Part shown: in pieces, positions 44,312 to 53,218 of the stretch
Numbering within the stretch: the stretch's first letter is position 1
Layout: each line of letters starts with the position of its first letter
Source of the DNA: DATLED01 sp963750255
Lineage (GTDB): Bacteria; Actinomycetota; Acidimicrobiia; Acidimicrobiales; CADCTF01
Length of the DNA: 64,000 bases
Assembly (NCBI GenBank): GCA_963750255.1
Contig: CAVVPZ010000008.1
Span: 62,001-126,000 of the forward strand
Direction of reading: 5' to 3'
Position numbers and translations under genes: made by a program
Notes under the pieces: generated by a model
What the model was told of the DNA's origin: nothing
Database searches by the model: none
Seen by the model: the letters and a program-made list of their open reading frames with translations, nothing else

Positions 44312-45013
44312 GTGGGACTATCTCGTGTGCCTGCCGATCTTGTCGATCTCCTCCGCCGGTTGGAGTCGGGGAAACCGGAGGCCATGGAAGCGTTCGCCGA
44401 GGCAGCGCGACGCGAGCTGACGGTCCTGGCACGACGATGGGTGCACGATCCCGCGTTGGTTGACGACGTCGTCCAAGAGGCACTCGTCGAGGCTCTGGCG
44501 TCCCACGCTGCGTTGCGAGATCCCGCAGCGATGCGGGCATGGCTTGCGCTCATCGTGCGCAAGCAAGCTGATCGAGCGACCCGTCGTACCCGACCGACCG
44601 TGTGGCTCGGCCAGGTCGCTGAGTTGCCCGACCCCAGCGACCTACCGGAGCGTGTTGCCGAACGACAAAACGACGTCGCCACCATCCGCCTCGGCCTCAG
44701 CCTGGTGCCTGACGCTGACGCGTTGTTGTTGCGGCTCCGCTACTTCGGCGAGTGGACCGACGCCGAGCTCGCAACGCTCGTCGGAGCGAAGCCCGGGACC
44801 GTTCGCAAACGCATTCACGACGCCCGACGAAGGCTCCGCGCCCGCGATCGAGACGCCGCCCGTAACTCCCACCCACCCCTATCTGGAGGAACCCATGCCC
44901 GAGCTTTCCCGTCTGTTCGGATGCATCATCAACCCGGCGGACGTGCCAGCGGGCGAGCCGAGCGCGCGCACTCCCTCTGGCGCCCGGCTCGAGACCAAGA
45001 TCAAGATCCTTGA
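44312..45013 (+). CDS. ECF-type sigma factor, 3' end overlapping the next gene
   Basis: Sigma-70 family factor. Region 2: ARRWVHDPALVDDVVQEALV and AWLALIVRKQADRATRR. Region 4: LLLRLRYFGEWTDAELATLV and GAKPGTVRKRIHDARRRLRA. As written it runs to 233 residues, the last 45 or so reading through the ribosome site and first 119 bases of the next gene. A stop in another frame at 44863 would end it sensibly, so either a one-base error or a real overlap must be considered. GTG 44312 or GTG 44327 are the possible starts. Its partner gene encodes a nonhydrolysing F1-beta-like protein. Confidence 0.8.
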   Translation: MGLSRVPADLVDLLRRLESGKPEAMEAFAEAARRELTVLARRWVHDPALVDDVVQEALVEALASHAALRDPAAMRAWLALIVRKQADRATRRTRPTVWLGQVAELPDPSDLPERVAERQNDVATIRLGLSLVPDADALLLRLRYFGEWTDAELATLVGAKPGTVRKRIHDARRRLRARDRDAARNSHPPLSGGTHARAFPSVRMHHQPGGRASGRAERAHSLWRPARDQDQDP

Positions 45014-45686
45014 CGCCGTTGTGCCGGTGGAGCTCGGCGGCACCATCGACCTCCTCGGTCCCGAAGGACTGGGACAGCTCGTTCTGGTGGTCGAGATCGC
45101 CGCTCACGTCGGTGCCGTCATCGTTGCGGCAGGCGCCAACCCCCACTTCGCCGGGCTCGTCGACGACGACCTCCCCGTCGAGGCGGTCGTCGTCGAAGGC
45201 GGGCCGGATGAGGCGAGCGATGCCGCCGCTCGGCTTGCCGGGCTGTTGGCAGACGGAGGGCGGACCGTGCTCCTTGTCCTCGACGCGAACACCTGGAACG
45301 CCCACCCTCCTGCTCCAGGAAAGGTCACCAGCGGCCGGGGTTCGGTCACCGCATTCCGGTTCGCTCCCCACGCCCGTGACGGTGATCGGCTCCCTGGCCT
45401 GGCCAGCGCAGGAACAAGCATCGTCTACTCGACAACGCTCTTCGTGAACGGCCATCATCCCGCGATCGATGTCACATCCTCCCGATCTGCGCTTGTCGAG
45501 GACGGGCGACTCGATGCGGTGACTGTCGGCGCCGCTCGAGCTGCACGAGCGGCACTGACGAAGGCCGCCGCCATCGGTGCATTTCTTGCCCAGCCGCTCA
45601 TCGTCGGCGAGCCCCACACCGGCGTCCCGGGCGAGCAAATCCCAGCCAGAACAGCCACCGAGCACCTCACCGCCCTCGTGCGCTGA
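44895..45686 (+). CDS. Miniature F1-ATPase beta-like protein without Walker A lysine
   Basis: 263 residues that follow the F1-ATP-synthase beta subunit from its nucleotide domain to its C-terminal domain in shortened form. LETKIKILDAVVPVELGGTI matches LETGIKVID of beta. The P-loop GGAGVGKT is GPEGLGQL (residues 55-62), so the Walker A Lys and Thr are lost. The Walker B-like segment is GGRTVLLVLDANT. GSVTAFRFAP and NGHHPAIDVTSSRS match GSITSVQAVYVP and IYPAVDPLDSTSR. FLAQPLIVGEPHTGVPGE matches FLSQPF-V-AE-FTG-PG. The N-terminal beta barrel is lacking. GGAGGA 4 bases before ATG 44895 is a strong ribosome site. A role as sigma-factor partner is inference from position. Confidence 0.78.
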   Translation: MPELSRLFGCIINPADVPAGEPSARTPSGARLETKIKILDAVVPVELGGTIDLLGPEGLGQLVLVVEIAAHVGAVIVAAGANPHFAGLVDDDLPVEAVVVEGGPDEASDAAARLAGLLADGGRTVLLVLDANTWNAHPPAPGKVTSGRGSVTAFRFAPHARDGDRLPGLASAGTSIVYSTTLFVNGHHPAIDVTSSRSALVEDGRLDAVTVGAARAARAALTKAAAIGAFLAQPLIVGEPHTGVPGEQIPARTATEHLTALVR

Positions 45687-45698
45687 CGAACGCAGAGA

Positions 45699-46757
45699 TC
45701 AGGCCGGGACGCGGTCGTCATCTCGCCGGGCCTCGCTGACCAAGTTGAAGATCAGCGCGGTCACGGGCACGGCGAGCACGGCGCCGGGTAGGCCACCGAG
45801 GGCGGCGCCGGTGGAGACGCCGAGGAGGATGGCGACTGGGTGGAGCTCGAGCGTCTTGCCGAAGACCACCGGAGCGAGAAAGTCGTTGTCGAGCTGTTGC
45901 ACGACCACGGCGACGATGGCGACGATCGCGGCCGGGCCGGTTCCGCTGGTGACGAGGGTGATGGCGACGGCGAGAACACCGGCGACGATGGCGCCGACGA
46001 AGGGAACGAAGGCGGCCAAGAACGTGATCGTCATCACGGCGGGAACGAGCGTCGCGCCGGTGATCGTCATGGCCGCCCCGATGATGATCGACTCGACGAT
46101 GCCGAGCGCAGCCGAGCCCCGTAGGTAGCCACCGAGGGTGCGCCAGGCGCGATTGCCGAGTCGTTGGGCGAGCGGCCGGCGCTCCCTGGGAAGGTGTCGA
46201 AGGAGGAACTCCTGGAATCGCGTCCCGTCCTTGACCATGAAGAAGGCGAGAAACAGCGACAGCAAGAGGCCGGCCAGGAACTCGCCGACCACGACTGCAC
46301 CTCCGATGATGGCCCCGCCTGATCCGGTCGCCGCGCTCCGGGCCGCAGAACCGAGCTGCGCACGCACCTCATCGAGTTGTTGCTGGCCGACACCGACATC
46401 GCGGACGATCCAGCGCTCGAGGCTGTTCGTCGCCTCGACAATGGTCGGCCCGACATCGCCGAGCTCGTCGGCCACGGTGGGAACGATGAGCGCAATCACC
46501 CCCCCGAGCACGCCGAAGAAGAGGAGGAAGCTCGCCACCGTCGCTGCCAACCTGGGCAAGCCTCGGCGGGTGAGCAGATCAGCAACCGGAACGAGGGCGA
46601 CTGAGAGAAACGTTCCCACCACCACAGGGAAGAGCACGACCCGTAGCCGCACGAGGATGGCGACCGCGGCGATGGCGGCGGCCCCGATGACGAGGAGACG
46701 CCACGAGTAGGCGGCCAGACGATCGACGGTCGGGTGAACGGTCGGCGAGGTCACCAC
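45699..46757 (-). CDS. AI-2E family transporter
   Basis: 352-residue membrane protein of the AI-2E (TqsA/PerM) family with about eight transmembrane segments. ILVRLRVVLFPVVVGTFLSV, FLLFFGVLGGVIALIVPTVA and PLAQRLGNRAWRTLGGYLRG are the usual blocks, and FLAAFVPFVGAIVAGVLAVA and QQLDNDFLAPVVFGKTLELH are family signatures. Members export autoinducers, ions or other small solutes; substrate unknown. Convergent with the F1-beta-like gene, 12 bases away. Confidence 0.9.
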   Translation of the reverse strand: MVTSPTVHPTVDRLAAYSWRLLVIGAAAIAAVAILVRLRVVLFPVVVGTFLSVALVPVADLLTRRGLPRLAATVASFLLFFGVLGGVIALIVPTVADELGDVGPTIVEATNSLERWIVRDVGVGQQQLDEVRAQLGSAARSAATGSGGAIIGGAVVVGEFLAGLLLSLFLAFFMVKDGTRFQEFLLRHLPRERRPLAQRLGNRAWRTLGGYLRGSAALGIVESIIIGAAMTITGATLVPAVMTITFLAAFVPFVGAIVAGVLAVAITLVTSGTGPAAIVAIVAVVVQQLDNDFLAPVVFGKTLELHPVAILLGVSTGAALGGLPGAVLAVPVTALIFNLVSEARRDDDRVPA

Positions 46758-46763
46758 TCCACC

Positions 46764-48051
46764 CTACGGAAGCGAGGTGCTCCGTTCGCGCGCGAGCGCA
46801 CTCGTCGTCGGTGCCGTCAGGCGGTCGGCGAGGGCGCTGAAGTGCCGGGAGACGATGTCGTGGACGTAAGCGAAGCTGTGCCGTCCCGGGCCGAGGTCGA
46901 GGGTGGCGTTGGCACCCGATCGCCGTGCCATCCGGTAGAGCGTTTGTGCCGAGCGGGTGCCCGAGTGATCAGAGGAGCCGGCACAGAACCAAGCCGTGAG
47001 GTCCGGCCGTGACGAGTCCGCGAAGAGCCGGGCCGGATCGTGGCCGACGAACTGGCCCCGGTCGCCGCCGAAGAGACGATGCGTGGTCACGATCCGTTCG
47101 TGGGGGCCGTGGCCCGCAGACGGGCGGACCTCACCGGCGATGTCGATCACGGTGGAGAAGGTCTCTCGATGGCGGAGGGCGAGATCGAGCCGCGCACGTC
47201 CCACCCTCGGAGTATCCGATCACACCCCAATGGTCGGAGCGGGCCCCGAAGCGGGCCGCAACGTCGGCGACCACGTCGTGGGCCAGATAGGACTCGGCGT
47301 TGCCTCGGGGGCCGTCGACGCATTCGGTGTCGTTGAACGTCGAGCCGTTGTGGTCGGGGAACACGAGGATCGGTGCCAGCCCGCCGTGCACGGCCGCGTA
47401 CCGGTCGGCCGCCTCCGTCGCTCCGCCGGCACGGACCATGTCGGCCGGTTCGCCCGGCACGCCTGCCATCACCATCACGGCGGGGAGGGTGCCCCGGGGG
47501 GCTCGGGCGTAGGACGGCGGGAGCCACACGTACCCGACGCGGGCTGAGAACGCCGACGAGCGAGCGGGAAACGCGACGGCGAGGAGCGAGCCGGCGGTGG
47601 CGGGGGCTGCGGCAAGGTGCCGGCCGGGCCCGGCCGCGGCGTCGGGCAGGGGGGCGCCGACCACGTCGCCGAGGGTGGGGAGGTAGGCGTAGTGCGCATT
47701 GATCTGGGCGGCGCCGAAGACGACGAACAACACTGCCGCCGCGATCCCGGCCCATGACGGTCGGCGGACGCGGCGGCGCGTCGCCCCCGCGGCGGCGGTG
47801 ACGCCGAGCGCAGCGAGGGGGAGGGCAGCCCACAGATAGAACGAATGCGGGAAGCTGCTGCCGAGCCGATGCTCGATGCCGCTGGCCATACCCGCAGCCG
47901 TAACGGTGGCGAGCGATCCTCCTGCGACGAGGACCGCGGTTCTCGGGCCGATCGATCGCCGGTAGGTTGCGAACAGCACGACGCCGGCGGCGAGCCCGAG
48001 AGCAATGGAGGGGGCCGGGTCGAGGAGCGAGAAATGGGCGAGCCCGGCCAC
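46764..48051 (-). CDS. Membrane esterase/alpha-beta hydrolase (one frameshift)
   Basis: N-terminal half with four transmembrane segments (LLDPAPSIALGLAAGVVLFA, TAVLVAGGSLATVTAAGMAS, LWAALPLAALGVTAAAGATR, AGIAAAVLFVVFGAAQINAH). The C-terminal half is an esterase of the antigen-85/esterase D type: PAVMVMAGVPGEPADMV, the elbow WGVIGYSEGGTC with the nucleophile Ser, and after a frame change near 47195 the remaining LDLALRHRETFSTVIDIAGE and final His segment GPGRHSFAYVHDIVSRHF. The span is 1288 bases, one more than a multiple of three. Close actinobacterial relatives are cell-surface mycolyl or acyl transferases; function uncertain. GTG 48051 is the start. Confidence 0.78.
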
Positions 48052-48070
48052 AACGGCGAGGGTAGGCCGG

Positions 48071-48457
48071 TCAGGTCCCGGACGGGGCGCGGCTGCCGCC
48101 GCCCGTGGGACTCCTGCGGTTGCCGCTCCACGGCCAGCGGCCGTCGAGTTCGACCTCGAGGCTGAAGCTGAGGAACGTCCGAACCAGGACGATGATCGCC
48201 AGCACCCCCACGCTTTCGAGGGTCGGTCGCACCGCCACCGTCCGGATGATGTCGGCGGCCACGAGCAGTTCGAGGCCGAGGAGGATGGCTCGTCCGAGTC
48301 GCTGTCGGAAGGAGCGATAGACCTCGTCGGCGCTGGCGTCGCCCCGGTCGCGGAGAGAGATCACTGCGGCCCCGAGCACGCCGAGGACGATGACCGCCAC
48401 GCCGACGCCATCGACGGTCTTGCCCGTGAGTTCGACAGCGTCGCGAAAGGTCGGCAC
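48071..48457 (-). CDS. DUF1622 family membrane protein
   Basis: 128 residues, two or three membrane segments. VYRSFRQRLGRAILLGLELL, VAADIIRTVAVRPTLESVGV and VRTFLSFSLEVELDGRWPW are strong family matches; function unknown. GTG 48457 shares one base with the stop of the upstream glutamine-amidotransferase-like gene, and the esterase gene follows 19 bases later, so the three form an operon. Confidence 0.88.
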   Translation of the reverse strand: MPTFRDAVELTGKTVDGVGVAVIVLGVLGAAVISLRDRGDASADEVYRSFRQRLGRAILLGLELLVAADIIRTVAVRPTLESVGVLAIIVLVRTFLSFSLEVELDGRWPWSGNRRSPTGGGSRAPSGT

Positions 48458-49014
48458 TAGGTGTGTCGACCCTCGGCGAACTCCTCGATCATCTTCGAGC
48501 AGAAGGCGTCGAGATCACCCGGCTTGCGACTCGAAACCAGGCCCCGGTCGACGACCACCTCCTGGTCCACCCAGGTACCTCCAGCGTTGCGAATGTCGGT
48601 CTGGAGGCTGGGCCAAGAGGTGAGGGTCCGTCCCGACACCACCTCCGCCTCCACGAGCGTCCACGGTCCGTGGCAGATGACGGCGATCGGCTTCCCGGCG
48701 TCGGCGAACTGCTTCAGGAAGGCCACGGCGGCGTCATCGGTGCGGAGCTGGTCGGGGTTGGCGACTCCGCCGGGCAGCATCACGCCGTCGTACTCGTCGA
48801 CGTCGATCTGGGTGGTGGTTCGGTCGGGGTGGAAGGTGTCTGCCTTGTCGAGATGGTTGAAGCACTGCACCGGGTCGTCTTTCGGCGCAACGAGATGAAC
48901 TTGGGCACCGGCGTCGACCAGGGCCTGCCTCGGCTTCGTGAGCTCGATCTGTTCGACGCCCTCGTTGGCGGTGATGATGGCGATGGTCTTGCCGGTCAGG
49001 GAGCGATCGGACAT
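48457..49014 (-). CDS. DJ-1/PfpI family protein
   Basis: 185 residues from ATG 49014. The class I glutamine amidotransferase-like fold has LTGKTIAIITANEGVEQIEL, EYDGVMLPGGVANPDQLRTD and the nucleophile Cys in KPIAVICHGPWTLVEAEVV, with GGTWVDQEVVVDRGLVSSRK near the end, typical of PfpI/YhbO glyoxalase-III or deglycase-type stress proteins. An earlier ATG at 49026 is possible. First gene of the operon with DUF1622 and the membrane esterase. Confidence 0.9.
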   Translation of the reverse strand: MSDRSLTGKTIAIITANEGVEQIELTKPRQALVDAGAQVHLVAPKDDPVQCFNHLDKADTFHPDRTTTQIDVDEYDGVMLPGGVANPDQLRTDDAAVAFLKQFADAGKPIAVICHGPWTLVEAEVVSGRTLTSWPSLQTDIRNAGGTWVDQEVVVDRGLVSSRKPGDLDAFCSKMIEEFAEGRHT

Positions 49015-49085
49015 GGCGTGGTGCACCTCCAGAGTGAGTTCTGGGGTCCGGCGTACCCGGATCCGGCGCCGTGTACCCGTTCGGG

Positions 49086-49979
49086 TCAGGCGAAGGCAGG
49101 AAGCGCGTCCTCGATGGCGGCGACAACGGCGTCGGGCTGCTCCTCATGGACCAAGTGGCCGGCATCGTCGATGGCCACGAAGGACGTCGGCCCTCCGAGC
49201 TTGTCGGCCACGGTCCGGGCGTCTGAGAGGCGAACGATCCCGTCGCCGGCACCGCCGATCACGAGCGCGGGTGCGGCGATGTCGTCGAGCCGCTCGGTGA
49301 GACCGGTCGGCGCCAGGGCCCGAGTCATCTCGGCCAGCGCCATCGACGCCTGGCGCGACGAGAGAGCGGAGGTGTAGCGGGCGACGACCTCGGGCGTGCA
49401 GCGAGTCGAGTCGGCGAACTGGCGGCGCAGTCCGGCGTTGATGAACGCCGGACCGATGCGGTGCAGGATCCACCCGGCAACGGGCGTGATGCCAGGGAGG
49501 GAGAAGACGGACCCGACCACCCGGGGCGGGCCCTCGCCCAGCACGGCCGGGGCGATGAGGACCAGGCCGGCGACGCGGTCAGGAGCGTCGAGAGCTGCGA
49601 GCCCGGCGGCCACGGCACCGGCCGAGTGGCCGACCAGCACGGCGCGGTCGATGGCGAGCCCGTCGAGGACCTCGACCACTTGGGCGCCGGCGGCGCTTGG
49701 CGCGTACGGCGACGGTCGAGCGCCCCAGTCGCGGCGGGTCGGTTTGGCCGACCGGCCGAAGCCGATCCGGTCGAAGGCGACGACCCGGCGACCGCTCCGG
49801 CGGGCCAGGGAGGCGGCGATCGGCGACCAGGTGGTGGAGCTGGCGGCGAACCCGTGGAGAAGTACGAGCGGAGGTCCCGCGCCCGGGGACATCTCGTCGA
49901 CGAACACGTCGAAGCCCATGACGGAGACGGTGAGCGGCTCGGGCACGGCCTCAGGCTTGCACCTCTCCTGGTTCACCAT
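49086..49979 (-). CDS. Alpha/beta hydrolase
   Basis: 297-residue hydrolase. LVLLHGFAASSTTWSPIAAS, VVAFDRIGFGRSAKPTR, nucleophile elbow AVLVGHSAGAVAAGLA (Ser), acid in VIGGAGDGIVRLSD and His in IDDAGHLVHEEQP complete the triad. Substrate unknown. ATG 49979 is divergent from the ACT-domain gene with 52 bases between starts. ATG 50024 is also open in frame but would run further into the promoter region. Confidence 0.87.
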   Translation of the reverse strand: MVNQERCKPEAVPEPLTVSVMGFDVFVDEMSPGAGPPLVLLHGFAASSTTWSPIAASLARRSGRRVVAFDRIGFGRSAKPTRRDWGARPSPYAPSAAGAQVVEVLDGLAIDRAVLVGHSAGAVAAGLAALDAPDRVAGLVLIAPAVLGEGPPRVVGSVFSLPGITPVAGWILHRIGPAFINAGLRRQFADSTRCTPEVVARYTSALSSRQASMALAEMTRALAPTGLTERLDDIAAPALVIGGAGDGIVRLSDARTVADKLGGPTSFVAIDDAGHLVHEEQPDAVVAAIEDALPAFA

Positions 49980-50031
49980 TGGTTCCAGCGCCGGAAACGC
50001 GGCCGAAACCGACCGTGGGTCCAATGGCTGG

Positions 50032-50712
50032 GTGCCGACGACCTATCGCTTCCGCATCGAGATCCTCGACCAGCCCGGCGGGCTGGCGAAGCTCACCGAT
50101 GTCCTGGCCGCGTCGGGGGGCAACGTCGAGAGCATCGACATCCACCAGCCGCACAGGGGCACGTCGATCGACGAGATCGGGGTGAGCGCGGCCGAGGACT
50201 GGGACATGGTCGGTGTGGCGGCGAAGATCGATGCCCTGGAGGGGATGCGGGTCTTGCACCAGCGTCGAGATCGCTCGGCTGGCGACTCGGTGGTCAATGC
50301 CCTCCGGTGGGCCCGGATCATGGTGGCCGCCGGGCCGGGCGAACACGAGCTGGAACTCATCCGAGCGATCCTCGAGGTGACGGGAGCGTCGCTGGCGTGG
50401 ACCGCTCCGGTCGCGGGGGCGAAGGACTCGGCGGCGGGCTATGCCGCGCTGGCTGCCAAGACCCCGATCATCAAGCGGGCCGATGCACTGCCGGCTGGCG
50501 TCGGATCCGAGAGCGCCCCCGACGACCTCGGGGCGCCCTTCTGGATCCTTGCGACAGCTGATGACGCCGACGACCCTCAACTCGTCGCCTTCGCGGCGCG
50601 TCCGCTGGCCACGCCGTTCAGCCTGTCGGAGACGGCTCGGCTCGACGCCTTGTTGCGCCTCCGCCGAGCTCTCGCCCCGGGACCCCACGACCTGTTGGCC
50701 ACGCTCGGGTAA
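50032..50712 (+). CDS. ACT domain-containing protein
   Basis: 226 residues. RFRIEILDQPGGLAKLTDVL opens an ACT domain (ligand-binding beta-alpha-beta), and NVESIDIHQPHRGTSIDEIG continues it. The C-terminal part has no clear match (LDALLRLRRALAPGPHDLLA). ACT domains sense amino acids. Its position 18 bases before a threonine-dehydratase-type gene suggests feedback control of that enzyme, but this is inferred. GTG 50032 is the only start in a suitable position. Confidence 0.78.
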   Translation: MPTTYRFRIEILDQPGGLAKLTDVLAASGGNVESIDIHQPHRGTSIDEIGVSAAEDWDMVGVAAKIDALEGMRVLHQRRDRSAGDSVVNALRWARIMVAAGPGEHELELIRAILEVTGASLAWTAPVAGAKDSAAGYAALAAKTPIIKRADALPAGVGSESAPDDLGAPFWILATADDADDPQLVAFAARPLATPFSLSETARLDALLRLRRALAPGPHDLLATLG

Positions 50713-50730
50713 CCCGTAACCTGCGGGGCC

Positions 50731-51703
50731 ATGGCCCCGTTGCTCTCGCTCGCCGATGTCGAGGCCGCCGCCGGCCGCCTGGCTGGCGCCGCCCACCGAA
50801 CTCCCGTCCTCACCTCGACGACGCTCGACGAGCGGGTCGGGGCGGAGGTGTTCCTCAAGGCCGAGCATCTCCAGCGGTCCGGTGCCTTCAAGTTTCGCGG
50901 TGCCTACAACCGGCTCGTCCGGCTCGATCCCGCCGAACGTCGAGCCGGCGTCGTCGCGTTCTCGTCGGGCAACCATGCCGGCGCCGTCGCCCTCGCGGCG
51001 CGACTCCTCGACATCCCCGCTGTGATCCTCATGCCGCGAGACGCACCTGAGGCCAAGGTCGCCGCGACCCGGGGCTACGGCGCAGAGATCGTCACCTTCG
51101 ACCGCTACACCGAGGACCGCGAAGCGTTGGGGCGAGCGCTGCAGGAGGAGCGTGGGCTCACCCTCGTGCCGCCTTTCGACGACGCCGACATCATGGCCGG
51201 ACAGGGGACGGCCGCGCTCGAGTTCTTCGACCAAGTCCACGACCTCGATGTGCTCGTCGTGCCGGTGGGCGGCGGCGGGCTGCTGTCGGGCTGCGCGACG
51301 GTGGCGAAGGCGCAGTCCCGCGCCGTTCGAGTCGTGGGGGTCGAGCCCGCCGCCGGAGACGACGTCAGACAGTCGCTGGCCGAAGGCCGCCGCGTCGAGA
51401 TCCAGGTGCCGGTGACGATCGCCGATGGCCAACAGACGACGGCGCCGGGTCACCTCGCGTTCGAGGTGATCCGTCAGCGGGTCGACGAGATCGTCGTCGT
51501 CGACGACGACGAGTTGATCGAGGCGATGGCGTTCGCCTTCGACCGTATGAAGCAGGTCACCGAACCCAGCGGCGTGAGCGCCCTGGCCGCCGTCCTCGTC
51601 GGCCGGCTTGCAGACATCTCTGGTCGCCGCGTCGGGCGTGATCGTGTCGGGCGGCAACGTCGGGACGCGCCGATTCGTGGAGTTGCTCAGCGCACGAGGC
51701 TGA
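50731..51703 (+). CDS. Threonine dehydratase/serine racemase-type PLP enzyme (one frameshift)
   Basis: Fold-type II PLP enzyme. HLQRSGAFKFRGAYNRLVRL carries the PLP Lys, VVAFSSGNHAGAVALAARLL the substrate loop, and VLVVPVGGGGLLSGCA the phosphate-binding loop. The C-terminus changes frame near 51633, at a GGG that should be GG, after which VIVSGGNVGTRRFVELLSAR ends the protein at 51703. Without the shift the frame stops at 51708 with an aberrant tail. Likely deaminates threonine or racemises serine. Overlaps the convergent menC stop by 17 bases. Confidence 0.88.
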
Positions 51704-52775
51704 CGTAAACCGTGTGGGCTTCGAGCACCTCGGGCCGCGGCGTGACGCCGAGGCCCGCGCCCGTGGGCACGCGGAGGCGTCCGTCGTCGAGTTCGAAGGC
51801 GTCGGTCAGATCCTCGGCGAACCACCTCCGGCTGGCGGAGAGGTCACCGGGCAGCCTGAACCCCGGCAGCGCGGCGAGGGCGACGTTGGCGGCCCGGCCC
51901 AGCCCGGTCTCGAGCATCCCCCCGCACCACACCGGCACGTCGCGATCGCGGCACATGTCGTGGATGCGGACGGCGGCATCGAGGCCACCGACGCGCCCCG
52001 CCTTGATGGTGACGATCGAACAGGAACCGAGATCGAGTGCGGCCCGGCAGCGCGACGGCGAGGTGATCGACTCGTCGAGGCAGATCGGCGTGGCCAGCCG
52101 CCGTGCGAGTTCAGCCGATCCCTCGAGGTCGTCCGCGTCGAGAGGCTGCTCGATGAGGAGAAGGTCGAGTTCGTCGAGGCCCGACAGGTGGCCGGCGTCA
52201 TCGAGGGTGTACGCCCCGTTGGCATCCACCTGCAACAACACCTCGGGCCCGACTGCGCGACGTAGCTCGCGCATCACCTCGACGTCCCAACCAGGTTCGA
52301 TCTTGCACTTGACCCGCCGGTAGCCCTCGGCCAGGTAGCCCTCGACCACGCTGATCAGGGTGGCGACGTCGACCTGGATACCGACGGAGACGCCGGCATC
52401 GACGAACTCGCGGGTGGCGCCGAGATGCGAGGCGAGGGATCGGTTGCGCCGACGAAGGTCGAGGTCGAGGAGGGCCATCTCGACGGTCGCTTTCGCCATG
52501 GGATGGCCGATGACCTCGCCGAGACTCCGCCCGGCGACGGCGCGGGGGAGGAGGTGGTGCTCGAGGACGGCATGAGCGCCCGCGGCGTATTCCTCCGAGT
52601 ACGTCGGCTCGGACATGGCCACGCATTCGCCCCATCCCTCGACGCCGTCGTCGGCGAGGGCGCGGAGGATCACGGCGTCCTTGACCGTCTCGGTGCCGAA
52701 GGACGTGCGAAAGGTGGTGGCGAGGGGAAGCGAGAGCCGCCGGAGCTCGAATGCGACGAGCGCGCCGGTCGTCAC
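51687..52775 (-). CDS. menC: o-Succinylbenzoate synthase (enolase superfamily)
   Basis: 362-residue enolase-superfamily enzyme of the menaquinone pathway. YRRVKCKIEPGWDVE carries the KxK catalytic Lys, VLLQVDANGAYT, LLIEQPLDADDL and ATPICLDESITS provide the metal ligands Asp, Glu and Asp, and CSIVTIKAGRVGGL the second catalytic Lys. Close relatives can be N-succinylamino-acid racemases, so the role is MenC-like but not certain. GTG 52775, 13 bases after msrB. No other men genes are in the window. Confidence 0.85.
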   Translation of the reverse strand: MTTGALVAFELRRLSLPLATTFRTSFGTETVKDAVILRALADDGVEGWGECVAMSEPTYSEEYAAGAHAVLEHHLLPRAVAGRSLGEVIGHPMAKATVEMALLDLDLRRRNRSLASHLGATREFVDAGVSVGIQVDVATLISVVEGYLAEGYRRVKCKIEPGWDVEVMRELRRAVGPEVLLQVDANGAYTLDDAGHLSGLDELDLLLIEQPLDADDLEGSAELARRLATPICLDESITSPSRCRAALDLGSCSIVTIKAGRVGGLDAAVRIHDMCRDRDVPVWCGGMLETGLGRAANVALAALPGFRLPGDLSASRRWFAEDLTDAFELDDGRLRVPTGAGLGVTPRPEVLEAHTVYVSLVR

Positions 52776-52788
52776 TGGCGACTCAGTG

Positions 52789-53191
52789 TCAGGCCTCGGG
52801 GTCGAGCTCGAGCGAGAGCGAGTTGATGCAGTAGCGCATCCCACCCTTGTCACGAGGGCCGTCGTCGAACAGGTGGCCGAGGTGGCCGCCACAGGCCGCG
52901 CAACGCACCTCGGTGCGGACCATGCCGTGGCTGCGGTCTTCGACCAAGGTGATGTGTTCGGCGTTCTCGGGCTCGGTGAAGCTGGGCCAGCCGCTGCCCG
53001 ACTCGAACTTGGTGTCGGAGCGTGAAGAGTTCGGTGCCGCACCCTGCGCACCGGTAGATGCCGTCGTCGTGGCAGTCGACGTACTTGCCGGTGAAGGCTC
53101 GTTCGGTGCCGCCTTGGCGCAGGACGGTGAACTGCTCGGGCGTCAGTTCTTGGCGCCACTCCTCGTCGGACTTTGCGATCTCGGGGCTCAT
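52789..53191 (-). CDS. msrB: Peptide-methionine (R)-S-oxide reductase (one frameshift)
   Basis: Repairs oxidised methionine R-sulfoxide in proteins. Zinc ligands are in YRCAGCGTELF and VRCAACGGHLGHLF. The catalytic Cys is in MRYCINSLSLELDP. Near 53022 one inserted base separates ...CGTELF from KFESGSGWPSFTEP; the span of 403 bases is one more than a multiple of three. All catalytic and zinc Cys are intact, so sequencing error is more likely than gene loss. ATG 53191. Between the metallohydrolase and menC genes on the same strand. Confidence 0.88.
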
Positions 53192-53218
53192 GTGGCCATT
53201 CTCCCGCAATCGGCGCCG

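Noticed and set aside
44289..44325. GGTAAC as a possible ECF -35 box before the second sigma factor
   Set aside because: No matching -10 element at the usual 16-17 base spacing, so autoregulation is not supported by sequence.
49951..51825. 624-residue minus-strand frame across the ACT and threonine-dehydratase-type genes
   Set aside because: Shadow of two clear plus-strand genes; no motif.
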